DNA of 64,000 nt, from positions 164,926,559-164,990,558 of the forward strand of contig CAXKWD010000002.1 of the NCBI GenBank assembly GCA_964059195.1, written 5' to 3'. Position numbers and translations under genes: made by a program. The notes under the pieces are model-generated. The model made no database searches. It saw nothing but the letters and a program-made list of their open reading frames with translations, and was not told the origin of the DNA. This DNA comes from Ectobius pallidus. Taxonomy: Eukaryota; Arthropoda; Insecta; Blattodea; Ectobiidae. The first letter of the stretch is position 1, and each line of letters starts with the position of its first letter. Of this stretch, positions 13,361 to 26,910 are shown in pieces.

Positions 13361-15919
13361 TTTCCGAGGAAACATAAGCTTATATGCCAAAGGCAGTTGA
13401 AACTGTTTTTTTTACACTGTTATAAAATCCTGCCCTTTTATAGAATCTGCATGCCTTCCCGGGATTCTCTGCCATGCCAACTTTCGTAAGCGTCGATTTT
13501 ATTTTTATTTCCGAAAGTTTCTTTTATGCCGTGAGTGTGCGGAATTGAAAAAGATGTTATTTTTGCCGATATGACTTTTTTCGTGCGAGGCGTTTTTAAC
13601 GGTTCGAAAGCCTTTATCTCGTAAACTATGGTACATTTTTATTGTTGATGTACATGGTTATATTCGCAATGAAATGTTTTGACGTTCGTCTCTTGGGAGT
13701 TTTTATGTACTAGGCTGATAAAATGGTTTTATTTCGACTTTTCTAAAATCCTGCGCGTTTTTCATCTCCAAGAATAAAAAATATTGTTTTTACATTAACA
13801 ATATAATCTCAAAAATGTCTTATGTTTCCGAGGAAACATAAGTTTATATGGCAAAGGCAGTTGAAACTTTTTTTTCCACTTTTATACAATCCTCCGCTTT
13901 TATAGAAGCTGCATCCCTTCCCGGGATTCTCAGCCCTGGAAACTTTCGTAAGCGTCTATTTTATTTTTATTTCCGAAAGTTTTTTTATGCTGTGAGTGTG
14001 CGGAAATGTAAAAGATGTTATTTTTGCCGATGTAACTTTTTTCGTGCGAGGCGTTTTCAACGGTTCGACAGCCGTTATCTTGTAAACTATGGTACATTTT
14101 TATTGTTGATGTACACGGTTTTATACGCAATGAAATGTTATGACGTTCGTCTCTTGGGAGTTTTTATGTACTAGGCTGATAAAATGGTTTTATTTCGACT
14201 TTTCTAAAATCCTGCGCGTTTTTCATCTCCAAGAATAAAAAAAATTGTTTTTACATTAACAATATAATCTCAAAAATGTCTTGTGTTTCCGAGGAAACAA
14301 GTTTATATGCCAAAGGCAGTTGAAACTGTTTTTTTTTACACTGTTATAAAATCCTGCGCTTTAATAGAAGCTGCATGCCTTCCCGGGATTCTCAGCCATG
14401 CCAACTTCCGTAAGCGTCGATTTTATTTTTATTTCCGAAAGTTTCCTTTATGCCGTGAGTGTGCGGAATTGAAAAAGATGTTATTTTTGCCGATATGACT
14501 TTTTTCGTGCGAGGCGTTTTCAACGGTTCGAAAGCCTTTATCTCGTAAACTATGGTACATTTTTATTGTTGATGTACATGGTTATATTCGCAAAGAAAAG
14601 TTATGCCATTTGTCATTTGGGAGGATTTATGTAGTACGCTGATAAAACGTTTTTATTTCGAGTTTTCAAAAATCCTGCGCGACTTTCATCTCCAAGAATA
14701 AAATATACTGTTTTTACATTAACAATATAATCTCAAAAATTTATTGCGTTTCCGAGGAAACATAAGTTTATATGCAAAAGCAGTTGAAACTGTTCTTTTT
14801 CCAATCTTATACAATCCTGCTTTTTAATAGAAGCTGCATGCCTTCCCGGGATTCTCAGCCCTACAAACTTCCGTAAGCGTCGATTTTATTTTTATTTCCG
14901 AAAGTTTCTTTTATGCTGTGAGTGTGCGGAATTGTAAAAGATGTTATTTTTGCCGATATTACTTTTCTCGTGTGAGGCGTTTTCAACGGTTCGACAGCCG
15001 TTATCTCGTAAACTATGGTACATTTTTATTGCTGATGTACAATGTTTTATTCGCAATGAAATGTTATGACGTTCGTCTCTTGGGAGTTTTTATGTACTAG
15101 GCTGATAAAATGGTTTTATTTCGACTTTTCTAAAATCCTGCGCGTTTTTCATCTCCAAGAATAAAAAATATTGTTTTTACATTAACAATATAATCTCAAA
15201 AATGTCTTATGTTTCCGAGGAAACATAAGTTTATATGCCAAAGGCAGTTGAAACTTTTTTTTTTCCACTTTTATACAATCCTCCGCTTTTATAGAAGCTG
15301 CATCCCTTCCCGGGATTCTCAGCCCTGCCAACTTTCGTAAGCGTCGATTTTATTTTTATTTCCGAAAGTTTCCTTTATGCCGTGAGTGTGCGGAATTGAA
15401 AAAGATGTTATTTTTGCCGATATGACTTTTTTCGTGCGAGGCGTTTTCAACGGTTCGAAAGCCTTTATCTCGTAAACTATGGTACATTTTTATTGTTGAT
15501 GTACATGGTTATATTCGCAAAGAAAAGTTATGCCATTTGTCATTTGGGAGGATTTATGTAGTACGCTGATAAAACGTTTTTATTTCGAGTTTTCAAAAAT
15601 CCTGCGCGACTTTCATCTCCAAGAATAAAATATACTGTTTTTACATTAACAATATAATCTCAAAAATTTATTGCGTTTCCGAGGAAACATAAGTTTATAT
15701 GCAAAAGCAGTTGAAACTGTTCTTTTTCCAATCTTATACAATCCTGCTTTTTAATAGAAGCTGCATGCCTTCCCGGGATTCTCAGCCATGCCAACTTCCG
15801 TAAGCGTCGATTTTATTTTTATTTCCGAAAGTTTCTTTTATGCCGTGAGTGTGCGGAATTGAAAAAGATGTTATTTTTGCCGATATGACTTTTTTCGTGC
15901 GAGGCGTTTTCAACGGTTC

Positions 15920-17896
15920 GAAAGCCTTTATCTCGTAAACTATGGTACATTTTTATTGTTGATGTACATGGTTATATTCGCAATGAAATGTTTTGACGTT
16001 CGTCTCTTGGGAGTTTTTATGTACTAGGCTGATAAAATGGTTTTATATCGACTTTTCTAAAATCCTTTGCGTCTTTCATCTCCAAGAATAAAAAATATTG
16101 TTTTTACATTAACAATATAATCTCAAAAATGTCTTGTGTTTCCGAGGAAACATAAGTTTATATGCAAAAGCAGTTGAAACTGTTCTTTTTTCCAATCTTA
16201 TACAATCCAGCAAATTTAATAGAAGCTGCATGCCTTCCCGGGATTCTCAGCCCTGCCAACTTCCGTTAGCGTCGATTTTATTTTTATTTCCGAAAGTTTC
16301 ATTTATGCTGTGAGTATGCGGAATTATAAACGATGTTATTTTTGCCGATATGCCTTTTTTCGTGTGAGTCGTTTTCAACGGTTCGACAGCCGTTATCTCG
16401 TAAACTATGGTACATTTTTATTGTTGATGTACACGCTTTTATTCGCAATGAAATGTTATGACGTTCGTCTCTTGGGAGTTTTTATGTACTAGGCTGATAA
16501 AATGGTTTTATTTCGACTTTTCTAAAATCCTACGCGTTTTTCATCTCCAAGAATAAAAAATATTGTTTTTACATTAACAATATAATCTCAAAAATGTCTT
16601 ATGTTTCCGAGGAAACATAAGTTTATATGGCAAAGGCAGTTGAAACTTTTTTTTTCCACTTTTATACAATCCTCCGCTTTTATAGAAGCTGCATCCCTTC
16701 CCGGGATTCTCAGCCCTGCCAACTTTCGTAAGCGTCTATTTTATTTTTATTTCCGAAAGTTTTTTTATGCTGTGAGTGTGCGGAAATGTAAAAGATGTTA
16801 TTTTTGCCGATGTAACTTTTTTCGTGCGAGGCGTTTTCAACGGTTCGACAGCCGTTATCTTGTAAACTATGGTACATTTTTATTGTTGATGTACACGGTT
16901 TTATACGCAATGAAATGTTATGACGTTCGTCTCTTGGGAGTTTTTATGTACTAGGCTGATAAAATGGTTTTATTTCGACTTTTGTAAAATCCTGCGCGAT
17001 TTTCATCTCCAAGAATAAAAAAAATTGTTTTTACATTAACAATATAATCTCAAAAATGTCTTGTGTTTCCGAGGAAACAAGTTTATATGCCAAAGGCAGT
17101 TGAAACTGTTTTTTTTACACTGTTATAAAATCCTGCGCTTTTATAGAAGCTGCATGCCTTCCCGGGATTCTCAGCCATGCCAACTTCCGTAAGCGTCGAT
17201 TTTATTTTTATTTCCGAAAGTTTCCTTTATGCCGTGAGTGTGCGGAATTGAAAAAGATGTTATTTTTGCCGATATGACTTTTTTCGTGCGAGGCGTTTTC
17301 AACGGTTCGAAAGCCTTTATCTCGTAAACTATGGTACATTTTTATTGTTGATGTACATGGTTATATTCGCAAAGAAAAGTTATGCCTTTTGTCATGTGGG
17401 AGGATTTATGTAGTACGCTGATAAAACGTTTTTATTTCGAGTTTTCAAAAATCCTGCGCGACTTTCATCTCCAAGAATAAAATATACTGTTTTTACATTA
17501 ACAATATAATCTCAAAAATTTATTGCGTTTCCGAGGAAACATAAGTTTATATGCAAAAGCAGTTGGAACTGTTCTTTTTCCAATCTTATACAATCCTGCT
17601 TTTTAATAGAAGCTGCATGCCTTCCCGGGATTCTCAGCCCTACAAACTTCCGTAAGCGTCGATTTTATTTTTATTTCCGAAAGTTTCTTTTATGCTGTGA
17701 GTGTGCGGAATTGTAAAAGATGTTATTTTTGCCGATATTACTTTTCTCGTGTGAGGCGTTTTCAACGGTTCGACAGCCGTTATCTCGTAAACTATGGTAC
17801 ATTTTTATTGCTGATGTACAAGGTTTTATTCGCAATGAAATGTTATGACGTTCGTCTCTTGGGAGTTTTTATGTACTAGGCTGATAAAATGGTTTT
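15920..17896 (+). repeat. HOR block, copy 1 (2777-bp spacing, six units)
   Basis: The order A2 tail-C2-D-A1-E matches 18697-20673 at an offset of 2777 bp. Shared private variants are CCTTTGCGTCTTTC (about 16066/18841) and AATCCAGCAAATTTAATAG (about 16205/18982). Copy 1 ends where E acquires an A2-type tail (TATATCGAC). Ends are judged by eye to within tens of bases. Confidence 0.75.
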
Positions 17897-18696
17897 ATAT
17901 CGACTTTTCTAAAATCCTTTGCGACTTTCATCTCCAAGAATAAAAAATATTGTTTTTACATTAACAATATAATCTCAAAAGTGTCTTGTGTTTCCGAGGA
18001 AACATAAGTTTATATGCCAAAGGCAGTTGAAACTTTTTTTTTTCCACTTTTATACAATCCTCCGCTTTTATAGAAGCTGCATCCCTTCCCGGGATTCTCA
18101 GCCCTGCCAACTTTCGTAAGCGTCTATTTTATTTTTATTTCCGAAAGTTTTTTTATGCTGTGAGTGTGCGGAAATGTAAAAGATGTTATTTTTGCCGATG
18201 TAACTTTTTTCGTGCGAGGCGTTTTCAACGGTTCGACAGCCGTTATCTTGTAAACTATGGTACATTTTTATTGTTGATGTACACGGTTTTATACGCAATG
18301 AAATGTTATGACGTTCGTCTCTTGGGAGTTTTTATGTACTAGGCTGATAAAATGGTTTTATTTCGACTTTTGTAAAATCCTGCGCGATTTTCATCTCCAA
18401 GAATAAAAAAAATTGTTTTTACATTAACAATATAATCTCAAAAATGTCTTGTGTTTCCGAGGAAACAAGTTTATATGCCAAAGGCAGTTGAAACTGTTTT
18501 TTTTACACTGTTATAAAATCCTGCCCTTTTATAGAATCTGCATGCCTTCCCGGGATTCTCTGCCATGCCAACTTTCGTAAGCGTCGATTTTATTTTTATT
18601 TCCGAAAGTTTCTTTTATGCCGTGAGTGTGCGGAATTGAAAAAGATGTTATTTTTGCCGATATGACTTTTTTCGTGCGAGGCGTTTTTAACGGTTC

Positions 18697-20673
18697 GAAA
18701 GCCTTTATCTCGTAAACTATGGTACATTTTTATTGTTGATGTACATGGTTATATTCGCAATGAAATGTTTTGGCGTTCGTCTCTTGGGAGTTTTTATGTA
18801 CTAGGCTGATAAAATGGTTTTATATCGACTTTTCTAAAATCCTTTGCGTCTTTCATCTCCAAGAATAAAAAATATTGTTTTTACATTAACAATATAATCT
18901 CAAAAATGTCTTGTGTTTCCGAGGAAACATAAGTTTATATGCAAAAGCAGTTGAAACTGTTCTTTTTTCCAATCTTATACAATCCAGCAAATTTAATAGA
19001 AGCTGCATGCCTTCCCGGGATTCTCAGCCCTGCCAACTTCCGTTAGCGTCGATTTTATTTTTATTTCCGAAAGTTTCATTTATGCTGTGAGTATGCGGAA
19101 TTATAAACGATGTTATTTTTGCCGATATGACTTTTTTCGTGTGAGTCGTTTTCAACGGTTCGACAGCCGTTATCTCGTAAACTATGGTACATTTTTATTG
19201 TTGATGTACACGCTTTTATTCGCAATGAAATGTTATGACGTTCGTCTCTTGGGAGTTTTTATGTACTAGGCTGATAAAATGGTTTTATTTCGACTTTTCT
19301 AAAATCCTGCGCGTTTTTCATCTCCAAGAATAAAAAATATTGTTTTTACATTAACAATATAATCTCAAATATGTCTTATGTTTCCGAGGAAACATAAGTT
19401 TATATGGCAAAGGCAGTTGAAACTTTTTTTTTCCACTTTTATACAATCCTCCGCTTTTATAGAAGCTGCATCCCTTCCCGGGATTCTCAGCCCTGGAAAC
19501 TTTCGTAAGCGTCTATTTTATTTTTATTTCCGAAAGTTTTTTTATGCTGTGAGTGTGCGGAAATGTAAAAGATGTTATTTTTGCCGATGTAACTTTTTTC
19601 GTGCGAGGCGTTTTCAACGGTTCGACAGCCGTTATCTTGTAAACTATGGTACATTTTTATTGTTGATGTACACGGTTTTATACGCAATGAAATGTTATGA
19701 CGTTCGTCTCTTGGGAGTTTTTATGTACTAGGCTGATAAAATGGTTTTATTTCGACTTTTGTAAAATCCTGCGCGATTTTCATCTCCAAGAATAAAAAAA
19801 ATTGTTTTTACATTAACAATATAATCTCAAAAATGTCTTGTGTTTCCGAGGAAACAAGTTTATATGCCAAAGGCAGTTGAAACTGTTTTTTTTACACTGT
19901 TATAAAATCCTGCGCTTTTATAGAAGCTGCATGCCTTCCCGGGATTCTCAGCCATGCCAACTTCCGTAAGCGTCGATTTTATTTTTATTTCCGAAAGTTT
20001 CCTTTATGCCGTGAGTGTGCGGAATTGAAAAAGATGTTATTTTTGCCGATATGACTTTTTTCGTGCGAGGCGTTTTCAACGGTTCGAAAGCCTTTATCTC
20101 GTAAACTATGGTACATTTTTATTGTTGATGTACATGGTTATATTCGCAAAGAAAAGTTATGCCTTTTGTCATTTGGGAGGATTTATGTAGTACGCTGATA
20201 AAACGTTTTTATTTCGAGTTTTCAAAAATCCTGCGCGACTTTCATCTCCAAGAATAAAATATACTGTTCTTACATTAACAATATAATCTCAAAAATTTAT
20301 TGCGTTTCCGAGGAAACATAAGTTTATATGCAAAAGCAGTTGAAACTGTTCTTTTTCCAATCTTATACAATCCTGCTTTTTAATAGAAGCTGCATGCCTT
20401 CCCGGGATTCTCAGCCCTACAAACTTCCGTAAGCGTCGATTTTATTTTTATTTCCGAAAGTTTCTTTTATGCTGTGAGTGTGCGGAATTGTAAAAGATGT
20501 TATTTTTGCCGATATTACTTTTCTCGTGTGAGGCGTTTTCAACGGTTCGACAGCCGTTATCTCGTAAACTATGGTACATTTTTATTGCTGATGTACAAGG
20601 TTTTATTCGCAATGAAATGTTATGACGTTCGTCTCTTGGGAGTTTTTATGTACTAGGCTGATAAAATGGTTTT
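18697..20673 (+). repeat. HOR block, copy 2 (2777-bp spacing, six units)
   Basis: Partner of 15920-17896. The full higher-order order across the pair is A2-C2-D-A1-E-D. Both copies have the same variant order, and copy 2 has its own changes (TTTTGGCGTTCG at about 18770, CTGTTCTTACATT at about 20265). Confidence 0.75.
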
Positions 20674-23600
20674 ATTTCGACTTTTCTAAAATCCTGCGCG
20701 TTTTTCATCTCCAAGAATAAAAAATATTGTTTTTACATTAACAATATAATCTCAAAAATGTCTTATGTTTCCGAGGAAACATAAGTTTATATGCCAAAGG
20801 CAGTTGAAACTTTTTTTTTCCACTTTTATACAATCCTCCGCTTTTATAGAAGCTGCATCCCTTCCCGGGATTCTCAGCCCTGCCAACTTTCGTAAGCGTC
20901 TATTTTATTTTTATTTCCGAAAGTTTTTTTATGCTGTGAGTGTGCGGAAATGTAAAAGATGTTATTTTTGCCGATGTAACTTTTTTCGTGCGAGGCGTTT
21001 TCAACGGTTCGACAGCCGTTATCTTGTAAACTATGGTACATTTTTATTGTTGATGTACACGGTTTTATACGCAATGAAATGTTATGACGTTCGTCTCTTG
21101 GGAGTTTTTATGTACTAGGCTGATAAAATCGTTTTATTTCGACTTTTGTAAAATCCTGCGCGATTTTCATCTCCAAGAATAAAAAAAAATTGTTTTTACA
21201 TTAACAATATAATCTCAAAAATGTCTTGTGTTTCCGAGGAAACAAGTTTATATGCCAAAGGCAGTTGAAACTGTTTTTTTTACACTGTTATAAAATCCTG
21301 CGCTTTTATAGAAGCTGCATGCCTTCCCCGGATTCTCAGCCATGCCAACTTCCGTAAGCGTCGATTTTATTTTTATTTCCGAAAGTTTCTTTTATGCCGT
21401 GAGTGTGCGGAAATGAAAAAGATGTTATTTTTGCCGATATGACTTTTTTCGTGCGAGGCGTTTTCAACGGTTCGAAAGCCTTTATCTCGTAAACTATGGT
21501 ACATTTTTATTGTTGATGTACATGGTTATATTCGCAAAGAAAAGTTATGCCTTTTGTCATTTGGGAGGATTTATGTAGTACGCTGATAAAACGTTTTTAT
21601 TTCGAGTTTTCAAAAATCCTGCGCGACTTTCATCTCCAAGAATAAAATATACTGCTTTTACATTAACAATATAATCTCAAAAATTTATTGCGTTTCCGAG
21701 GAAACATAAGTTTATATGCAAAAGCAGTTGAAACTGTTCTTTTTCCAATCTTATACAATCCTGCTTTTTAATAGAAGCTGCATGCCTTCCCGTGATTCTC
21801 AGCCCTACAAACTTCCGTAAGCGTCGATTTTAGTTTTATTTCCGAAAGTTTCTTTTATGCTGTGAGTATGCGGATTTGAAAAAGATGTTATTTTTACCGA
21901 TATGACTTTTTTCGTGTGAGTCGTTTTCAACGGTTCGACAGCCGTTATCTCGTAAACTATGGTACATTTTTATTGTTGATGTACACGCTTTTATTCGCAA
22001 TGAAATGTTTTGACGTTCGTCTCTTGGGAGTTTTTATGTACTAGGGTGATAAAATGGTTTTATTTCGACTTTTCTAAAATCCTGCGCGACTTTCATCTCC
22101 AAGAATAAAAAATATTGTTTTTACATTAACAATATAATGTCAAAAATGTCTTGTGTTTCCGAGGATACATAAGTTTACATGCAAAAGCAGTTGAAACTGT
22201 TCTTTTTCCAATCTTATACAATCCTGCGCTTTAATAGAAGCTGCATGCCTTCCCGGGATTCTCAGCCCTGCCAACTTCCGTAAGCGTCGATTTCATTTTT
22301 ATTTCCGAAAGTTTCATTTATGCTGTGAGTATGCGGAATTATAAACGATGTTATTTTTGCCGATATGACTTTTTTCGTGTGAGTCGTTTTCAACGGTTCG
22401 ACAGCCGTTATCTCGTAAACTATGGTACATTTTTATTGTTGATGTACACGCTTTTATTCGCAATGAAATGTTATGACGTTCGTCTCTTGGGAGTTTTTAT
22501 GTACTAGGCTGATAAAATGGTTTTATTTCGACTTTTCTAAAATCCTGCGCGTTTTTCATCTCCAAGAATAAAAAATATTGTTTTTACATTAACAATATAA
22601 TCTCAAAAATGTCTTATGTTTCCGAGGAAACATAAGTTTATATGGCAAAGGCAGTTGAAACTTTCTTTTTCCACTTTTATACAATCCTCCGCTTTTATAG
22701 AAGCTGCATCCCTTCCCGGGATTCTCAGCTCTGCCAACTTTCGTAAGCGTCTATTTTATTTTTATTTCCGAAAGTTTTTTTATGCTGTGAGTGTGCGGAA
22801 ATGTAAAAGATGTTATTTTTGCCGATGTAACTTTTTTCGTGCGAGGCGTTTTCAACGGTTCGACAGCCGTTATCTTGTAAACTATGGTACATTTTTATTG
22901 TTGATGTACACGGTTTTATACGCAATGAAATGTTATGACGTTCGTCTCTTGGGAGTTTTTATGTACTAGGCTGATAAAATGGTTTTATTTCGACCTTTGT
23001 AAAAACCTGCGCGATTTTCATCTCCAAGAATAAAAAAAATTGTTTTTACATTAACAATATAATCTCAAAAATGTCTTGTGTTTCCGAGGAAACAAGTTTA
23101 TATGCCAAAGGCAGTTGAAACTGTTTTTTTTACACTGTTATAAAATCCTGCGCTTTTATAGAAGCTGCATGCCTTCCCGGGATTCTCAGCCCTGCCAACT
23201 TCCGTTAGCGTCGATTTTATTTTTATTTCCGAAAGTTTCATTTATGCTGTGAGTATGCGGAATTATAAACGATGTTATTTTTGCCGATATGACTTTCTTC
23301 GTGTGAGTCGTTTTCAACGGTTCGACAGCCGTTATCTCGTAAACTATGGTACATTTTTATTGATGATGTACACGCTTTTATTCGCAATGAAATGTTATGA
23401 CGTTCGTCTCTTGGGAGTTTTTATGTACTAGGCTGATAAAATGGTTTTATATCGACTTTTCTAAAAACCTGCGCGATTTTCACCTCCAAGAATAAAAAAT
23501 ATTGTTTTTACATTAACAATATAATCTCAAAAATGTCTTGTGTTTCCGAGGAAACATAAGCTTATATGCCAAAGGCAGTTGAAAGTGTTTTTTTTACACT

Positions 23601-25168
23601 GTTATAAAATAATGCGCTTTTATAGAATCTGCATGCCTTCCCGGGATTCTCTGCCATGCCAACTTTCATAAGCGTCGATTTTATTTTTATTTCCGAAAGT
23701 TTCTTTTATGCCGTGAGTGTGCGGAATTGAAAAAGATGTTATTTTTGCCGATATGACTTTTTTCGTGCGAGGCGTTTTCAACGGTTCGAAAGCCTTTATC
23801 TCGTAAACTATGGTACATTTTTATTGTTGATGTACATGGTTATATTCGCAAAGAAAAGTTATGCCTTTTGTCATTTGGGAGGATTTATGTAGTACGCTGA
23901 TAAAACGTTTTTATTTCGAGTTTTCAAAAATCCTGCGTGACTTTCATCTCCAAGAATAAAATATACTGTTTTTACATTAACAATATAATCTCAAAAATTT
24001 ATTGCGTTTCCGAGGAAACATAAGTTTATATGCAAAAGCAGTTGAAACTGTTCTTTTTCCAATCTTATACAATCCTGCTTTTTAATAGAAGCTGCATGCC
24101 TTCCCGGGATTCTTAGCCCTACAAACTTCCGTAAGCGTCGATTTTAGTTTTATTTCCGAAAGTTTCTTTTGTGCTGTGAGTATGCGGATTTGAAAAAGAT
24201 GTTATTTTTACCGATATGACTTTTTTCGTGTGAGTCGTTTTCAACGGTTCGACAGCCGTTATCTCGTAAACTATGGTACATTTTTATTGTTGATGTACAC
24301 GCTTTTATTCGCAATGAAATGTTTTGACGTTCGTCTCTTGGGAGTTTTTATGTACTAGGGTGATAAAATGGTTTTATTTCGACTTTTCTAAAATCCTGCG
24401 CGACTTTCATCTCCAAGAATAAAAAATATTGTTTTTACATTAACAATATAATGTCAAAAATGTCTTGTGTTTCCGAGGATACATAAGTTTACATGCAAAA
24501 GCAGTTGAAACTGTTCTTTTTCCAATCTTATACAATCCTGCGCTTTAATAGAAGCTGCATGCCTTCCCGGGATTCTCAGCCCTGCCAACTTCCGTTAGCG
24601 TCGATTTTATTTTTATTTCCGAAAGTTTCATTTATGCTGTGAGTATGCGGAATTATAAACGATGTTATTTTTGCCGAAATGACTTTTTTCGTGTGAGTCG
24701 TTTTCAACGGTTCGACAGCTGTTATCTCGTAAACTATGGTACATTTTTATTGTTGATGTACACGCTTTTATTCGCAATGAAATGTTTTGACGTTCGTCTC
24801 ATGGGAGTTTTTATGTACTAGGGTGATAAAATTGTTTTATTTCGACTTTTCTAAAATCCTGCGCGACTTTCATCTCCAAGAATAAAAAATATTGTTTTTA
24901 CATTAACAATATAATCTCAAAAATTTATTGCGTTTCCGAGGAATCATAAGTTTATATGCAAAAGCAGTTGAAACTGTTCTTTTTCCAATCTTATACAATC
25001 CTGCTTTTTAATAGAAGCTGCATGCCTTCTCGGGATTCTCAGCCCTACAAACTTCCGTAAGCGTCGATTTTATTTTTATTTCCGAAAGTTTCTTTTATGC
25101 TGTGAGTGTGCGGAATTGTAAAAGATGTTATTTTTGCAGATATTACTTTTCTCATGTGAGGCGTTTTC

Positions 25169-25186
25169 AACGGTTCGACAGCCGTT
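25169..25186. repeat. AACGG/CCGTT hairpin with TTCGA loop (representative)
   Basis: 5-bp arms AACGG and CCGTT around the loop TTCGACAG, present in classes B, C1, C2, D and E. A1 and A2 read TTCGAAAGCCTTT and so lose the right arm. The loop resembles a tRNA T-loop (TTCRANN) but is one base too long. Confidence 0.75.
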
Positions 25187-25201
25187 ATCTCGTAAACTAT
25201 G

Positions 25202-25224
25202 GTACATTTTTATTGCTGATGTAC
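25202..25224. repeat. GTACAT/ATGTAC dyad in the invariant block (representative)
   Basis: 6-bp arms separated by 11 bases (TTTTATTGCTG here, TTTTATTGTTG in other classes). The dyad lies inside the most conserved part of the unit, from TAAACTATGG to GATGTACA, and is retained in nearly every copy of all seven classes. Confidence 0.85.
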
Positions 25225-25351
25225 AAGGTTTTATTCGCAATGAAATGTTATGACGTTCGTCTCTTGGGAGTTTTTATGTACTAGGCTGATAAAATGGTTT
25301 TATTTCGACTTTTCTAAAATCCTGCGCGTTTTTCATCTCCAAGAATAAAAA

Positions 25352-25375
25352 ATATTGTTTTTACATTAACAATAT
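25352..25375. repeat. AT-rich hairpin beside the palindrome (representative)
   Basis: 8-bp arms ATATTGTT and AACAATAT surround the loop TTTACATT, 14 bp before the palindrome. It is present in most units. D and some A1 units have shorter arms because the left side reads AAATTGTT or ATACTGTT. Confidence 0.85.
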
Positions 25376-25389
25376 AATCTCAAAAATGT

Positions 25390-25413
25390 CTTATGTTTCC
25401 GAGGAAACATAAG
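25390..25413. repeat. 24-bp perfect palindrome at unit start (representative)
   Basis: 11-bp arms CTTATGTTTCC and GGAAACATAAG flank a 2-bp centre, GA. The same site occurs once per unit. It is perfect in most D units from 13.8 kb rightward, has one mismatch where CTTGTG replaces CTTATG, and is reduced to 6-bp arms in B and E. A1 units have lost TA from the right arm, and C1 units carry GAGGATACAT. Possible roles (protein binding or cruciform) are not shown by the sequence. Confidence 0.9.
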
Positions 25414-26910
25414 TTTATATGCCAAAGGCAGTTGAAACTTTTTTTTTCCACTTTTATACAATCCTCCGCTTTTATAGAAGCTGCATCCCTTCCCGGGATT
25501 CTCAGCCCTGCCAACTTTCGTAAGCGTCTATATTATTTTTATTTCCGAAAGTTTTTTTATGCTGTGAGTGTGCGGAAATGTAAAAGATGTTATTTTTGCC
25601 GATGTAACTTTTTTCGTGCGAGGCGTTTTCAACGGTTCGACAGCCGTTATCTTGTAAACTATGGTACATTTTTATTGTTGATGTACACGGTTTTATACGC
25701 AATGAAATGTTATGACGTTCGTCTCTTGGGAGTTTTTATGTACTAGGCTGATAAAATGGTTTTATTTCGACTTTTGTAAAATCTTGCGCGATTTTCATCT
25801 CCAAGAATAAAAAATATTGTTTTTACATTAACAATATAATCTAAAAAATGTCTTATGTTTCCGAGGAAACATAAGTTTATATGCCAAAGGCAGTTGAAAC
25901 TTTTTTTTTCCACTTTTATACAATCCTCCGCTTTTATAGAAGCTGCATCCCTTCCCGGGATTCTCAGCCCTGCCAACTTTCGTAAGCGTCTATTTTATTT
26001 TTATTTCCGAAAGTTTTTTTATGCTGTGAGTGTGCGGAAATGTAAAAGATGTTATTTTTGCCGATGTAACTTTTTTCGTGCGAGGCGTTTTCAACGGTTC
26101 GACAGCCGTTATCTTGTAAACTATGGTACATTTTTATTGTTGATGTACACGGTTTTATACGCAATGAAATGTTATGACGTTCGTCTCTTGGGAGTTTTTA
26201 TGTACTAGGCTGATAAAATGGTTTTATTTCGACTTTTGTAAAATCCTGCGCGATTTTCATCTCCAAGAATAAAAAAAATTGTTTTTACATTAACAATATA
26301 ATCTCAAAAATGTCTTGTGTTTCCGAGGAAACAAGTTTATATGCCAAAGGCAGTTGAAACTGTTTTTTTTACACTGTTATAAAATCCTGCCCTTTTATAG
26401 AATCTGCATGCCTTCCCGGGATTCTCAGCCCTGCCAACTTCCGTTAGCGTCGATTTTATTTTTATTTCCGAAAGTTTCATTTATGCTGTGAGTATGCGGA
26501 ATTATAAACGATGTTATTTTTGCCGATATGACTTTTTTCGTGTGAGTCGTTTTCAACGGTTCGACAGCCGTTATCTCGTAAACTATGGTACATTTTTATT
26601 GTTGATGTACACGCTTTTATTCGCAATGAAATGTTTTGACGTTCGTCTCTTGGGAGTTTTTATGTACTAGGGTGATAAAATGGTTTTATTTCGACTTTTC
26701 TAAAATCCTGCGCGACTTTCATCTCCAAGAATAAAAAATATTGTTTTTACATTAACAATATAATGTCAAAAATGTCTTGTGTTTCCGAGGATACATAAGT
26801 TTACATGCAAAAGCAGTTGAAACTGTTCTTTTTCCAATCTTATACAATCCTGCGCTTTAATAGAAGCTGCATGCCTTCCCGGGATTCTCAGCCCTGCCAA
26901 CTTCCGTTAG

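Larger units (their letters stand above)
22285..25811 (+). repeat. Multi-unit HOR block, copy 1, with one extra unit
   Basis: The class order is C2-D-C2-A1-B-C1-E-D. Up to about 23150 it matches the second block at an offset of 4626 bp (private variants: TCGATTTCATTTTT, CGACCTTTGTAAAAACC). From about 23670 it matches at 4162 bp (private variants: CTTTTGTGCTGTGAG, CAGCTGTTATC, CATGGGAG, CCGAGGAATCATAAG, TTTTGCAGATATTAC, ATCTTGCGCG). The 464-bp change in offset equals one unit, so the C2 at about 23088-23550 is present here and absent from the partner. Confidence 0.8.

Noticed and set aside
25160..25190. A genuine tRNA gene suggested by the T-arm-like hairpin
   Set aside because: No acceptor, D or anticodon arms can be folded around it, and the loop has eight bases in place of seven.
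25502..25702. An antisense 66-residue open frame found in nearly every D unit
   Set aside because: It is the complement of the same conserved D sequence; its repeated preservation reflects array homogenisation. There is no initiation context or domain, and it is not open in the same form in other classes.
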